A stretch of 64,000 bases of DNA, taken from Casuarina equisetifolia (taxonomy: Eukaryota > Streptophyta > Magnoliopsida > Fagales > Casuarinaceae). Positions within the stretch are counted from its first letter, which is position 1. Every line of letters begins with the position of its first letter. The translations under genes were made by a program, and so were the position numbers. The notes under the pieces are model-generated. The model was given only the letters and a program-made list of their open reading frames with translations, made no database searches and was not told the origin of the DNA. This document shows positions 35,568 to 47,800 of this stretch, piece by piece. The DNA lies in contig CM052360.1 in NCBI GenBank assembly GCA_028551475.1, forward strand, positions 26,358,682 to 26,422,681. Reading direction: 5' to 3'.

Positions 35568-36266
35568 ACAACAAGGAAAGAAAAGGTCCGCTTCCACGAT
35601 TTCATCTATATCGAATCTTAATATCAGAATAGCTTAGATAGTCATGATTCAATTCAGGTCCAACGACTTTTGATTGATTTATAATTTTTCGAATCTGATT
35701 GGAACAATGGAGAAGTAGGAAGACTTTGGCGATCGAATCAATAGACCCACGTCTGATTCTACTAGCCAATGGTTACGCCCGGCTGTGACCCAACAAGGAA
35801 TGGAACCAAGACGAAAGCCCTTGCGCCTTAGCCCGCGCATCCGTTTTCTTTGTTCCTTTCATCAACGGGGTCAGAATCCCCCTTTGACTCTGTGCCAAGG
35901 ATTCCACTATTATTATTAATGAATATTAATGAACATAATTGATTAGTCCATAAAAGAAATGAAATAATAAAAAATGAATAGCCTTTAAACAACGGATTCA
36001 ATAGCTGCTTAAACAGGAGTGGAATGGTAACAGCAATGGAATGTGTTCCGTTAAATAAATGAAAGGGTTGGGCTTTGAGCCCACTCACCGACCACGTCCA
36101 GACATTGCATTTCCAGGCATCAGATCAGGTTCTTTCAGTTGAACATGCTTCGGGACATCGGGGCCGGAATGCGGTAGGGTCTTCAAGGTCCTCTCTCCCA
36201 CTTTGTTTTCTCGCTTTCCCGGCCAAGGTTTCGTCACTAACTGGAAGAATTGTTTTAAGCCGCCAT
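35568..36266. other. Inserted DNA of organelle-like character (possible NUMT)
   Basis: Flanks continue a tandem unit present elsewhere: AAAGGAACCATCT ends at 35567 and AAGGGATATCAATG resumes at about 36267. In sister copies these phrases are about 10 bases apart. The roughly 700-bp insert is richer in G and C than its surroundings (for example GCCTTAGCCCGCGCATCCG) and lacks AT-rich runs over most of its length. On the minus strand about 36266-36090 there is a 58-codon open frame, (LVTKPWPGKRENK), which I could not assign. Mitochondrial origin is the best guess from composition only. Confidence 0.5.
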
Positions 36267-36429
36267 CAAAGGGATATCAATGATGTGTTTAGTATTGAAG
36301 GCATGAGATAGTAAAGAAAGAGCACTTAACGAATGCCTCAGCATACAATTATATAACATGCAAAGGGGAAAACCTCAAGCACTAGCAATTCCATTAGTTG
36401 ATTGGGACAAAAATTTTACCCAAATAAGT

Positions 36430-36960
36430 CAGAAGAATATTTCTCCACTTTAATGCTTACCACCAACTCTCCTCACCCTTGATCTGCTTGGAATTTCTAT
36501 TGGATACTTCCTCAATTGGAAGGCTTTTAAGATTTGCGCAATTATAGAAATTCATCCATTCTTGTTTTGTTATGCTAAGTGGACCATTGGAGAAAGTAAC
36601 TAATCCAGGCATGTAACACAATAAAATACTCTTCAAATTTGGAAAAAAACTAAGAAACATTATTGTTAGCTAAAAATCCATAACTAGCTAATGTTGCCAT
36701 AGAAGGGCAATCTTCAACTATCAACTCTTCTAAATTATAAAGTTTATCAAGCAAAGCTTTTGTAAAAAAAGTGATAAACTTGAGACAAGTTTGCAATGTC
36801 AAGGACTTCAAAAGGAAAAACCATTTTTCCTCTACTGGACTTAACCATATCCTTTTTAGATTCTCCCTATAATAGACATAACTTCCACATTTGGAAATTG
36901 GCTTCTTGTCGATGGTCTTTCCTTTTCGTCTTAAGTCAACAAAGGCCATTTCTATACCTA
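36430..36960 (-). pseudogene. Terminal LRR exon copy 3
   Basis: Two minus-strand frames, 36949-36650 and 36660-36457, encode SYVYYRENLKRIW, LKSLTLQTCLKFITFF, NLEELIVEDCPSMATL and then FPNLKSILLCYMPGL, NLKSLPIEEVSNRNSK. A frame change near 36655 separates them. It corresponds to the last 180 residues of the unit C LRR exon. Confidence 0.7.
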
Positions 36961-37269
36961 TGATTTTGTTGAGTTGTGCTATTTCTATAAAAGTTTAGTC
37001 TTCTTTAAGTTATTATTTAAACTCTTATTATCCATTCATGTCCATATGATGCAATTTTACCTTCATACAATTTCACATCCACAAATAAGACATGGTAAGA
37101 AAGCATAGCAAAGAAAAAATTGTCAACTCATTTCTTACAAATCTAGTTCCTTGTTTCTCTAACAATGTCTTCAACTAGAGAAAAAAAAAAGGCAATAGAT
37201 TCATTATCTTATGTTATTGAATAGTTCGAAACATGGCAAGAAGTATATGCTTTGTGCTAAAGGAACCAT

Positions 37270-37760
37270 CTCCAAACTCTCCTCACCCCTAATTTGCTTG
37301 AAATTTGTATTGAATACTTCCTCAATCGAAAGGCTCATAAGAATTGGGCAACTGTAGTAACTCATCCATTCTAGCTTTGTTGTGCTAAGTGGACCATAGG
37401 AGAAAGTAACCAATCTAGGCATGTAGAGGAGCAAAATCCTCTTTAAATTTGGAAAAGAGCAAAAAAAATTATTGTCAGCTAAAAATCCATAACTCACCAA
37501 CGTCACCATAGAGGGCAGTCTTCAACTATTAGCTTTTCTAAATTATAAAGGTTATCAAGAAAAGCTTTTGTGAAAATGGCGATCAACTTGGGACAAGTTC
37601 ACAATGTTAAGGACTTCAAAATTGAAAAGCACTAGCCTTGACCATATCCTTTTTAGATTCTTCATATAATAGACATTTAATTTCCACACTTGGAAATTGG
37701 TTGCTTGTTGATAGTATTTCCTTTTCATCTTAAGTCAACAAAGGCCATGTTTATACCTAT
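37270..37760 (-). pseudogene. Terminal LRR exon copy 4
   Basis: Minus-strand FPNLKRILLLYMPRLVTF, LEWMSYYSCPILMSLSIEEV and RGEESLEMV match the same exon end. The LEEL block upstream is present in another frame (37500-37640). Downstream of RGEESLEMVP the frame runs into intron-type sequence, so the last residues are missing. Confidence 0.65.
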
Positions 37761-38259
37761 GATTTTTTTAAGCTGTTGTGCTATTTCTAATAGAGGTCGG
37801 TCTTCTTTAAGCTATTATTCACACTCATATTATTCGTTAATGTCTACCTAATGCAATTTCACCTCTATACAATTTCACATCCACAAATAAGGCAGGGTTA
37901 GAAAACATAACAAAAGAAAAAATTGTTACTCATTTCCTACAAATCTAGTTCCATTTTTCTTTCACACTATCTTCAACTAGAGGAAAAAAAAAAAGGCAAT
38001 AGATTCATTATCTCATGTTATTGAATAGTTCAAAACTCAACAAGAAGTATATGCTTTGGGTTAAAGGAACCATCCCTAATTGAAAGGGATATCAATAGTG
38101 TGTTTAGTATTGAGGGTATCATATAGTAAAAAGAAAGAGAGAGCACTCCATGAATGCCTCAACATATAGTTACATAACATGCAAAGGGGAAAACCTCATG
38201 CACTAGCAATTCCATTAGTTGATTGGAACAAAAATTTTACCCAAATAACCTGGATAACT

Positions 38260-38770
38260 ATCTCTCCACTCCAATACTTGCCACCAACTCCCTCACCCTT
38301 GATCTACTTCAAATTTCTACTATATACTTCCTCAATTGAAAGGTTTTTAAGATTTAGGCAATTATAGAAACTCATCCATTCTAGTTTTGTTATTTTGAGA
38401 GGACCATTGGAGAAGGTAACCAATCTAGACATGTAATGGAGCAAAATCCTCTTTATATTTGAAAAGGAGCAAAAAACATTATTGCCAGCTGAAAATCCAT
38501 AACTCACCAACATTGCCACCTCTGTGGCAATGTTCAACTATTAGCTTTTCTAAATTATAAAGGTTATCAAGCAAAGCTTTTGTGAAAATAGTGATTAACT
38601 TAGGATAAGTTTGCAATATCAAGGACTTCAAAAGAAAGAAACACCTTACTTCTACGAGCCCTAACCATATCCTTTTTAGATTCTTCACATAATAGACATA
38701 TAATTTCCATACTTGGAAATCAATTGCTTGTCAGTGGTCTTTCCTTTTCATCTTACGTCAACAAAGGCCA
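38260..38770 (-). pseudogene. Terminal LRR exon copy 5
   Basis: Minus-strand MKNLKRIWLGLVEVRCFFLL, then NLYNLEKLIVEHC, then in a second frame FSNIKRILLHYMSRLVTF and LEWMSFYNCLNLKNLSIEEV. Frames overlap at 38479-38537. It is adjacent to the 575-bp tandem array. Confidence 0.65.
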
Positions 38771-40570
38771 TTTTTGTGCTCGTGATTTCATTAAGTTACT
38801 CTACTATTTTTATCAAAGGTCAATCTTCATTAAGCTATTATTTAAACTCTTATTATCTATTCATGTTCATATGACACAATTTCACCTCCATATCATGAAT
38901 TGGATTATGCCACTTATCAATAGGTATGTGGTAAGAAAGATTATTTTTGCTGAAAAATCATTCCTTGGTCATCATTTTTTGTCAAGTTAACAAAGGTAAT
39001 TTTTGTGATTGTGATCTTGTTGAGCTCCTATACCATCTATTAGAATTTTTGTCTTCACATCCCTTTGTGAAGTTATCATTATAGATATTAACTTCTAGAT
39101 CTTAAATTGGACAGTGCTACTTGTGGTAAGGTTTTAGTTGAAAGGATTACTTTAGCAACAGAAACTCCCTAGTCATTGTTTTTCATCTTGAGTCAATGAA
39201 AGTTGTCTCTCTATTTTTGATTTACTAAGTTTTTATAGCATGTTTATTGAGGGTCAATCTAAGAATCCACTAATATACATTATTCCATAAGGTAGTATAT
39301 TTTATAGATTTAATTAATCACTGTAAAATCTAATTTCCATGTTGTAAACTGGACAGTGCTTGTTGTTAACAAGGTTTTGGTTGAAAAGATTACTCTTTTG
39401 GCTGTCAGTCATATGTAAGTCATCATATCCTTTTGTACATGTTCATACGATACAATTTCACCCCCTTATCATTAATTGGATTGTGCCACTTATTAGTAAG
39501 CATGTGGTAGGAAAGATTATTTTTGCTGAAAAGTCATTCCTTGGTCATTATTTTTTATCAAGTTAACAAAGGCCATTTTTGTGATTGTAATCTTGTTGAG
39601 CTCTTATAGCATCTATTAAGTTACTGTCTTTGCATCCATTTATGAAGTTATCATCATAGAATTTAACTTCCAGATCTTGAATTGGACAGTGCTACTTATG
39701 GTAAGGTTTTGGTTGAAAGGATTACTTTGGTAACAAAAACTCCCTAGTCATTACTTTTCATCTCGAGTCAATGAAGGTTGTCTCTTTGCTTATGATTTAC
39801 TAAGTTTTTATACTATGTCTATTGAAGGTTAGTCTAAGAATCCACTAATATACATTATTCCGTAAGGTAGTATATTTTATATATTCAATTAATCACTGTA
39901 GAATCTAATTTCCATGTTGTAAACTGGACAATGTTTGTTGTCAACAAGGTTTTGGTTGAAAAGATCACTGTTTTGGCTATCAGTCAAACGTAAGTCATCA
40001 TATCCCTTTGTACATGTTCATACAATACAATTTCACCTCCTTATCATGAATTGGATTATGTTACTTATTGGTAGGTTTGTGGTAGGAAAGATTATTTTTG
40101 TTGAAAAATCATTCCTTGGTCAGCAGTTTTTGTCAAGTTAATAAAGGCCATTTTTATGATTATGATCTTGTTGAGCTCTTATACCATTTATTACATTTTT
40201 GTCTTCACATCCATTTGTGAAGTTATCATTATAGAATTTAACTTCCAAATCTTAAATTGGACAATGCTACTTGTGGTAAGGTTTTAGTTGAAAGAATTAC
40301 TTTGGCAACAAAAACTCCCTAGTCATTGCTTTTCATCTTGGGTCAATGAAGGTTGTCTCTCTGTTTGTGATTTACTAAGTTTTATACCGTGTCTATTGGG
40401 GGTAAATCTAAGAATCCATTGATATACATTATTTCATAAGGTATTATACTTTATAGATTTGATTAATCACTGTAAAATCTAATTTCCATATTGTAAATTG
40501 GACAATGCTTACTGTTAGTAAGGTTTAAAGATCACTCTTTTGGTTGTCAATCAGACGTAAGTCATCATAT
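38716..40570. repeat. 575-bp tandem array (about three units)
   Basis: GAAAGATTATTTTTG-TGAAAA-TCATTCCTTGG recurs at 38934, 39512 and 40087, spacing 578 and 575 bp. Within each unit the phrase AAGGTTTTxGTTGAAAxGATTAC recurs, so a shorter sub-unit of roughly 190 bp probably gave rise to it. Related sequence lies at 62830-63010, about 16450-16510, and beside the LRR exon copies (GTGATTTTGTTGAGCTxCTAT). No coding function assigned. Confidence 0.75.
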
Positions 40571-41197
40571 CCTTTTATACAAAATATTCCATAGCTAAAA
40601 TATTTTATCCATTCAAGTCATCGTGATAACATATCATGGACTAGACAGTGTTACTTCTTGGTTGGAGTTTTTCATCTTAGACTCAAGAACTACCATCTTT
40701 GTTCATGATTTTGTTGAGTTGTTGTCCTACTTTTAACAAAGGTTAATGTTCTCATCCATTTATGTAAGCTATTTAGTCTATGATATTTGGAATGTTGGAT
40801 CACACAAAAGAAATACTTAAATTGATTAAAAAATTTATGCCCAAGTTGTTTGCTTGTTAAGGGTTAAAGAGCATCTATATCTTCTTTGATAATTTTGATA
40901 TGATCATTTTGAATGGTCTATCATCCAATAATTTGCTTCTTTTTATTTTTTTAAAACTTTTTTTATTTAAATAACTCATAAAGGTATTAGACAAACAACA
41001 TAGGTGAACCTATGCAACAAAACACTAAGAAAAAAATTTGCAATGTTCCCAATGAGGCAAAGCACAACAAGATACAATGTTTCTAGTGAAGCAAAGCACA
41101 TCACATATACACATAGATTGCAAAAGCAACAAGTATCCTTAGCCAAAATAAAAACATACAAATCATACTACATTGTATCACTATGGGTGTTAGTATA
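40571..41197. other. Intergenic, no gene recognised
   Basis: AT-rich sequence between the 575-bp array and the SINE. The first 200 bases are still weakly similar to the array (CATCTTAGACTCAAGAACTACC, GTTGAGTTGTTGTCCTAC). Confidence 0.5.
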
Positions 41198-41328
41198 AGG
41201 GGGCTCCCTTAGCCTAGTGGTAACTAGGTCATGACCCTTGATCAGCAAGTCCTCCCGGACAGGGGTTTGAATCCCCTCCCCCATGTATGTGAGTTTTAAT
41301 AGAAACAAAGAAAAAAAATATATATATA
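41198..41328 (+). mobile_element. tRNA-derived SINE
   Basis: The head has a Pol III A box (TAGCCTAGTGGT, about 41210) and a B box (GGGTTTGAATCCC, about 41264) at tRNA-like spacing, followed by a short body and an A-rich/TATATATA tail. Imperfect target duplications flank it: GGTGTTAGTAT (41186-41196) and GGTGTCAGTAT (41329-41339). Confidence 0.8.
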
Positions 41329-41719
41329 GGTGTCAGTATGATATATATTTTCTACCACCTTTCATTAGCATTAAAATTATATCCAAGGAAAAACATGCCT
41401 AAGCACATCTAAGTATAAGAGCATACCATTGATCTTACTTCCATTATCTTAACAAATTGATGTAACGATTATAATTAACTAATTAGATGATCTATGCATC
41501 TTAACTAATTAAAAACTATCATATGTAATTAGATAAGTAAGATGATATAGGCATCTTAATTAGAAAAGATGAATAATTATAACAAAATGATCTAGGTATC
41601 TTATCTAACCAAAAAAGAACCTTCAACTTAATAGATAGATAAAATGTTTAATTAAAGGCATCTTCAACCTTAAAAATTGATGTAAGATTCTATAATAATA
41701 CATTGATCACCAAGTATGA

Positions 41720-42490
41720 AATGCCTAGATCATACTTCTACATCAAGTACATAAGCCTAGATTATGATGAGTTTCTAGAGAAAGAATGAGACACCCCTCT
41801 TAAAGACATAAACCGTTATCAAAGATTAGTGGGAAGATTAATTTATCTCATTGTAACTAGGCCAGAAATTTGTTTTGCTATGCGATTGTTAAGTTAGTTT
41901 ATGCACGCACTTACGTAACCCTATCTTGAGGTTGCTCTTAGAAAAATTTGATATGTGAAAAGATTACCTAGACAAGGTCTTTTTATGAAATTTGAAAACC
42001 TTGAACTATGAGCCTTCTGTAATGCCACTTATGGATATTGTTTTATGGGATGCCATTCTACCATAGGTTTCTATATCATGCTAAGGGATTCACTTATCTC
42101 ATGGAAGAGTAAGAAATAGTTTACAGTTTCTCATTTCTCCATGGAATCAGAGAATCGTGCCATGGCATCCATGACATGTGAGATAAAGTGGCTTATTAGC
42201 CTTTTTAGGGATTTACAAGTTCCATTGATTTGACCTATATCTCTCTATTGTGATAATGAGGCAACCGTGAAGATTGCAACCAATCCCATGTCACATGAGA
42301 AAACCAATCATATTGAGATTGATCATCATTTCATTAGGGAGAAGATTGTAAAAAAGATTATCTAAACTACACACATCATTTCATTAGGGAGAAGATTGTT
42401 GCTTTAGGAATACAACAACATCATTTCCTTTTGGACAAATTAGGTGTCTATGATTTGTTTCAGTCACCAACTTGAGAAGGGATGTTGAAA
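41720..42490 (+). pseudogene. Copia RT/RNase H relic
   Basis: Translation in shifting frames gives YQRLVGRLIYL, then FCNATYGY, then DSLISWKSKK, ENRAMASMTCEIKWL, then LYCDNEATVKIATNPMSHEK and HIEIDHHFIREKI, the ordered end of Copia pol with its RNase H motifs. At least five stops are present. A TGTTGAAATGCACATTG sequence at 42483 may be the start of its 3' LTR, whose end I did not find. Confidence 0.8.
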
Positions 42491-43860
42491 TGCACATTGT
42501 TGTATTACTATAGAACACTATAGAATGGCATTAGGCCCAACATGTAAAGCCTGTTACTATACACACAAACTATAGCTCCTTTCTAAGTTCCTTTAAAAAC
42601 CTCATTCCGTTCTAATTATTTTTAATGCCTATGTATACACACTACTCATAATAGAAGCAATTTTTACCATTTTCTACAAATGGTATCTATGTATATGCTT
42701 CTTAATAGCAGGGTTTGATAAGAAAGGCAGGCAAGTGTCGAAAACTTAGAAAATTCAAAAAGGAAATCAGGGGCTTTATAACTGAGAGGATTACGTTTGG
42801 CTTGCATTATGAGAGTAAATTTCTCTTCATTTTTTGGTCAAAAAATATGACTTGAACTCATATTATTCCCATGATGGTTGTCCAAAAGTCGAGAAGCCTA
42901 TGGAACTTGTGAGGCTACGGACATTAATAGATCAAAGTATTATTTTATTGAGCAATTTCTTCTACATTTTCCACTTGTTTAATGTGCTTTCATTATTTTC
43001 ATTCTTTGGGTTTCTTCAAAGTAATTTTGTAAGAGTAAGGGAAAATTTTTATAGAAGATTTGCATAAATTATGCAGCAACCATGATCACAATAAAGACAT
43101 ATCAAATATCAAGTATTTACATAATTTAAAACTAAACTGATTCAACAAACACAAAGACAATAATTTCCTGCATGTATTAAGTTTTCATTTGTTTTGCAAT
43201 TGTCATTAAAGTGTTTCTCTTTGATAGCTTTTTCTTTAATTCCTGAAACAACTCACCAAATAATAACGTACATATAAAATTTTTCACCGCCTCGTATTTA
43301 CAAATGATTGGGGACAATTCCTCAATAACAAAATTTTTAAGTTGTTGAATTATTACATTTGCCCTTACATCAATTTTGACTTTATCTAATATTTTCTAAG
43401 GTTTCATTGGTGGCTTTACATTAAGAGTAGTGTGCTACGGAAGAAAATAAATGCAGTTATCCTCTATCCTAATGGGAAAGCCAACCGCCCTTCCTCATTT
43501 GCCACAAGGTACCTTAACTATCGTTTAAAAAAGAAAATTCAAATAAGATAATGGTAGAAAGAATAAGAAAATATTGGCAACTCAAACAAATTTAATTCCT
43601 TATTCTAAAACACGAGTTTTGTAGAAGTGATAATATAAAATTCCACCATGTGATGCACGCTTCATTGTCTGTTACTTGAGCAAAAGATTTAACAAGGTAT
43701 TGAGCAATTTGGTACTCGGCACAAGGAGAATGGTTTACTCTGGAAGGACCATCATCCATCTAAAAGGATCTCAATGGTGTATTTAGTATAAGGATATGAG
43801 AATGCCATAACTTACAATTATATAAGTTGCATAAGGGAAAACCACAACCACTTAACAGTT
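42491..43860. other. Intergenic, with a short unrecognised coding-like relic on the minus strand
   Basis: Mostly AT-rich. At 43395-43177 (minus) an open stretch of about 72 codons, with LKNFVIEELSPIICKYEAVK and a Lys-rich end, follows an in-frame TAG and more open sequence upstream. I do not recognise the family. It lies immediately downstream of the unit C LRR exon and could be a transposon remnant. Confidence 0.35.
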
Positions 43861-44808
43861 TCACTTATTAACTGGAACAAAGATGCCATCCAAATAATTG
43901 GGAAGACCATTTATCCACTCTAGTGCTTCCCACCAACTCCTCTGACCCTTGATCTTCTTTAACATCTTCATGGATTCTTTCTCAAAGCACAAACTCTTAA
44001 GATTTGGGCAATTATAGAAGCTCATCCATTCTAGTTTTGGTGCAATGAGTAAACCACAAGAGATGGTAACTAATCTAGGCATGTTGTGAAGCAAAATCCT
44101 TTTAAAATTTGGGAGAAAGTAAGAAATGTTGTTGTCAATTGAAATTTCATGACTCACTAATGTTGCGACAGAGGGACAATCTTTGACTGTAAGCTCTTCT
44201 AAATACTCGAGGTTATCAAGTAAAGTTTTTGTGAAAATGGTGGTCAACTTAGGACATGCACGTAATGTCAAGGACTTTAAAAGAGAGAAGCATTCTCGTT
44301 CTACTTGGCCCCTCCATATCCTCTTAAGATTCTTCATATAATAGATATATAGATACTCAAGTGATTGAAGAACAATTCTGTTGACACCAGTTTTAGATAC
44401 AATTTCATTCCTATCATCTTCCCAATAAGCTTGTTCTTCATCTTCTTCATGAGCATCTACTTCATCATCTTTTTCTTGACCATCAAATTCATCATCTTCT
44501 TCTTGACCATTAAATTCGTCATCTTCTTCTTGACTATCAAATTTATCATCTTCATTATCAACATCAGTTTCATCAATAATAACTTCAACTTGATCGCATT
44601 CACCCACGACACAACAGCTTAACTGCATCATGTTTCCAATCCCAAATTTTGATAGCTTCCTAATAGTTGCATGTCGTTCCAAGAAAAATGCGGTTGAACA
44701 TTGGAGTAGCTTTTTAATATCTATAGGTATATCCACCCCATTTATGTATTTCAAGCACCTCTCTGACCATTCTAGCTCAAACTCAACATCACAAGGGAGT
44801 CGAGACAA
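43861..44808 (-). CDS. C-terminal LRR open frame of unit C
   Basis: This 315-codon frame is the continuation of exon 5 after the lesions. It begins at LPCDVEFELEWSERCLKYIN, carries about five acidic DDEFDGQEE-type repeats, then LEYLYIYYMKNLKRIW, LKSLTLRACPKLTTIF, LEELTVKDCPSVATL, LEWMSFYNCPNLKSL and the WW-ALEW end. The five partial copies at 33.3-38.8 kb derive from this part of the family. Confidence 0.75.
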   Translation of the reverse strand: MSRLPCDVEFELEWSERCLKYINGVDIPIDIKKLLQCSTAFFLERHATIRKLSKFGIGNMMQLSCCVVGECDQVEVIIDETDVDNEDDKFDSQEEDDEFNGQEEDDEFDGQEKDDEVDAHEEDEEQAYWEDDRNEIVSKTGVNRIVLQSLEYLYIYYMKNLKRIWRGQVERECFSLLKSLTLRACPKLTTIFTKTLLDNLEYLEELTVKDCPSVATLVSHEISIDNNISYFLPNFKRILLHNMPRLVTISCGLLIAPKLEWMSFYNCPNLKSLCFEKESMKMLKKIKGQRSWWEALEWINGLPNYLDGIFVPVNK

Positions 44809-47800
44809 AATGCGCTTGACATGATGGCCAAAAACAAATCTAAAATGTGATAGTGATGGAAGTACTGAACTCTTTAATAGAAATTAGTTCACCAATTCCA
44901 CCGTTGGAAAACAAAATTCAAGACTATCCAAATTCTTCAAGGAGCATATTTCAACCATAATAGCTTCTACACATGCAATCCACCATTTGTCATCTGGATT
45001 CACACAAATACTTAACTCCTCTAAACAAGACTGCTGAAATTACGTCACAATGAACTCCTGAATCTAATTGCATGTCAATCTCACCATCATCCAAATATGA
45101 ATAAAGAGAAACTTTTAAGCAAGTGAGATTAGTTAATTCCTTGATCTCCTTAGGTAATTCCAAGATATCTGTTCCTTCAAGATCCAAAACCTCCAGCCGC
45201 TTGAGTTCCCCAACTTTGGGTGACAACATCATAAAACAATGACAATCATTTAGAAATAGTCTCTTGAGGTTGACTAATTTGACAATAGACTCCGGCAAAG
45301 ACCTGATGCCAGTCCTAGATAAGTTCAAGATCTGGAGGGCTGGCATGTCATCAAAGAATAAGGGAGGAATAGTTCTTAATGTATAATTTCTTTGAAGATA
45401 CAATGCCAAAAGAGGGGTGCACTTTGGATTCTCTGGTAAAATGGATAACTCATTGTCCATTAGGCAAATCCTTTCGGCATTTTCCCAAAGCTCATTCTTT
45501 GGTGACTCTCTTAATTCTAAGCCACCCTGCATGAGACATAATTGTACCTCACGTAGGATATTCGTGTCAGAGTATCTTTCTAATCCCGTATTCGAAGTTT
45601 CAAGTTCTTTTTCCATTTCTTCATTGTCAAGTTTCTTATCTTTCCCAGAAGCATCATATTCTGCCCCACTTTTTTCATTTCTTCCACCAGATTTTGATTT
45701 AACATCAGTGGCTGCAACCTCGAACAACTCACCTTGAGTCATTAAGGGTGTCTGCTTTTCAATTGCTTCCTTTCCACTAGTTTCTGCTAAATACTCTGCA
45801 TTGAAAACGAAAAGTAAAAATGAAATAAAAATGCAATAAAAATCAAGTTAGAGTAAAATTTCTATATAAATCTGTACAGAAATACCAACCTGATTTTAAG
45901 TTCATTGCAGTCTAAAATACCAACATATAAATCTGTCTATATCAATTTTTATTGCCACTAAATTGATAGCCGACACCACCTAAAACCACCTGACTTATGC
46001 TTAATATTTCATATTTCACACAGCTACCATTCCATTTATGGGGAAAATAATGTCAACGACAACTAATTTAAAATTGCCATGTGAATTAATAAATATGATC
46101 CTGAAAACTTGTAAGATCTTATTAGAGATAGAAAGATTCAAGCAACCAATGAATTGGCAGAGTGCTTAATCATATTTATATTGACATTTTGCATAAGTTG
46201 CAGTGAAGAAAATTCTCAAATTCATAAACTTTGATCTAATGGAGCAAAGTATTTTAGTTCCATGCAAGATTTCTTTTCTCTAACTTCTATTTGTTCTTAA
46301 TGTGAGACTGTCTTTGTAACTTCTAATCCTTTTTATTTCGACATTGAGATAGAAATATTCCCAAGAAAATCTAATTGGATGTCAAACATACCACTTCAAA
46401 GACGGCTGTTCTGATAAAACATTTTTTAGATTTTCGTAAAAATCAGATTACTAGGGACCGGATTATTGGACAAGCCAATACCTTTCGATTGCAATAACCG
46501 ACTTACACTTCGCTGAGCAGGAACTAGTCCAAATGGTTCAGCCCAAAGGTCCCCTGTAAGAATAGAAGAAAATACAGTGTCATTGAACGTATAAATTAAT
46601 TTGCAAAGAGAAAAAAGGAAAGGATAAATATTATTTTCATCTGAGGTTTTTATTTCTCTAACTTCTACTCATTTTTTACTATATTTACCTTTCCAACTGT
46701 TATTCCCTTTTGTTTTATCACTGACATGGAAACGAGTCCAATGAAAATCTTATTGGCTGTTGAACGTTTTAATCAAGACCCACTCCTGCTAAGATATTTA
46801 GTAGCTTTTGGTATACATGAGATCATCAGGGCCCAACTTATATGAATATTATTAGTCTAGTAATGATTTATACCTAGCCGTGGCCGTGACTCTTTCATAG
46901 TAAGAACTGGACGTGCTAGGTCACCAGAATAGGCTGTTGGATGATAAAGATAGGCAACTACGTTGTCTATTATATTACCACCATCCTGGTATCCTTCCTT
47001 CTTGGTCAAACGGCACAGAAAGAAGTCATCCTGCAAAATTGTCGCAAAGTGATAGGTAAAAGAGAAGCTTACCCAAAGGTGACTTACGGAATTAATTTGT
47101 CACCTAGCTTCCTTGCTTAGTAGTGAACTAGTGGGTATCTCAATCATGAAATCTGAGATTTTACATTTCACGTGCATGAGTTATAATCAATAAATAAAAA
47201 GTGATCTTTTAACTCCCACTTAGGACTAGTGCTCTTTTCAAGACTATGTCCTGGTTTAGATTTAGAGTCAACCCCCTTCAGTCGGCCCAAAAGACTTCGT
47301 GGCATACTCAATTGTTGGGGTTTCTCTATGGATAGCTTCAGAGTAAAATTTCATTACAAAATGATATCCTAAAATAAAAGCTCCTTAATTAAAAGATTTC
47401 ACCACTTGTCGTAATGATAGTTTGGTTATAACGATAATGGAATGGTAAGGGTTGCAGAGTTGGCCTTCATAATGTAGAAGTTGCAAATCCACCCCTTCCA
47501 AGATTTCATTGAAGAAAGGGGGTATTCAAGACTTACAAAGTACTTTACAAGTGTCAATCTTTTTTATGTGAAATTGGATATACAATACATAACTATTAGG
47601 ATTGGTAAAACAATTAGAGTAGAGAATATGATTATAATATTCTATTACAATCAAAGACCTCTATGTAATTGTAGAACTAAAGGTTATCTTTCTATTGTAA
47701 TAGGTTTTCCTAATAATATCTAATTATAACTCTTTTGGTATTAGTCCATAAATAAAGGAAAAATAGAGAAACTATATGAGTAATCAAAGAAAGTTCCCTT

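Larger units (their letters stand above)
33000..38900. repeat. Tandem array of five units, each ending in a terminal LRR exon copy
   Basis: Each unit has the exon copy plus a shared flank: CATATGATGCAATTTCACCT, a CAACTAGAGAAAAAAAGGCAATAG phrase, AAGTATATGCTTTGGGCTAAAGG, GGGATATCAATGGTG, and CATGCAAAGGGGAAAACCTC. Units begin near 33000, 34440, 36270, 37140 and 38000. Basic unit length is about 0.86-0.9 kb; the first two are longer, one by the TRIM element and one by the organelle-like insert. Confidence 0.75.

Noticed and set aside
33000-38900. Regular 0.9-kb repetition considered as a satellite or CRISPR-like array
   Set aside because: Units contain LRR exon copies and diverged flanks; plant nuclear context and unit size exclude CRISPR.
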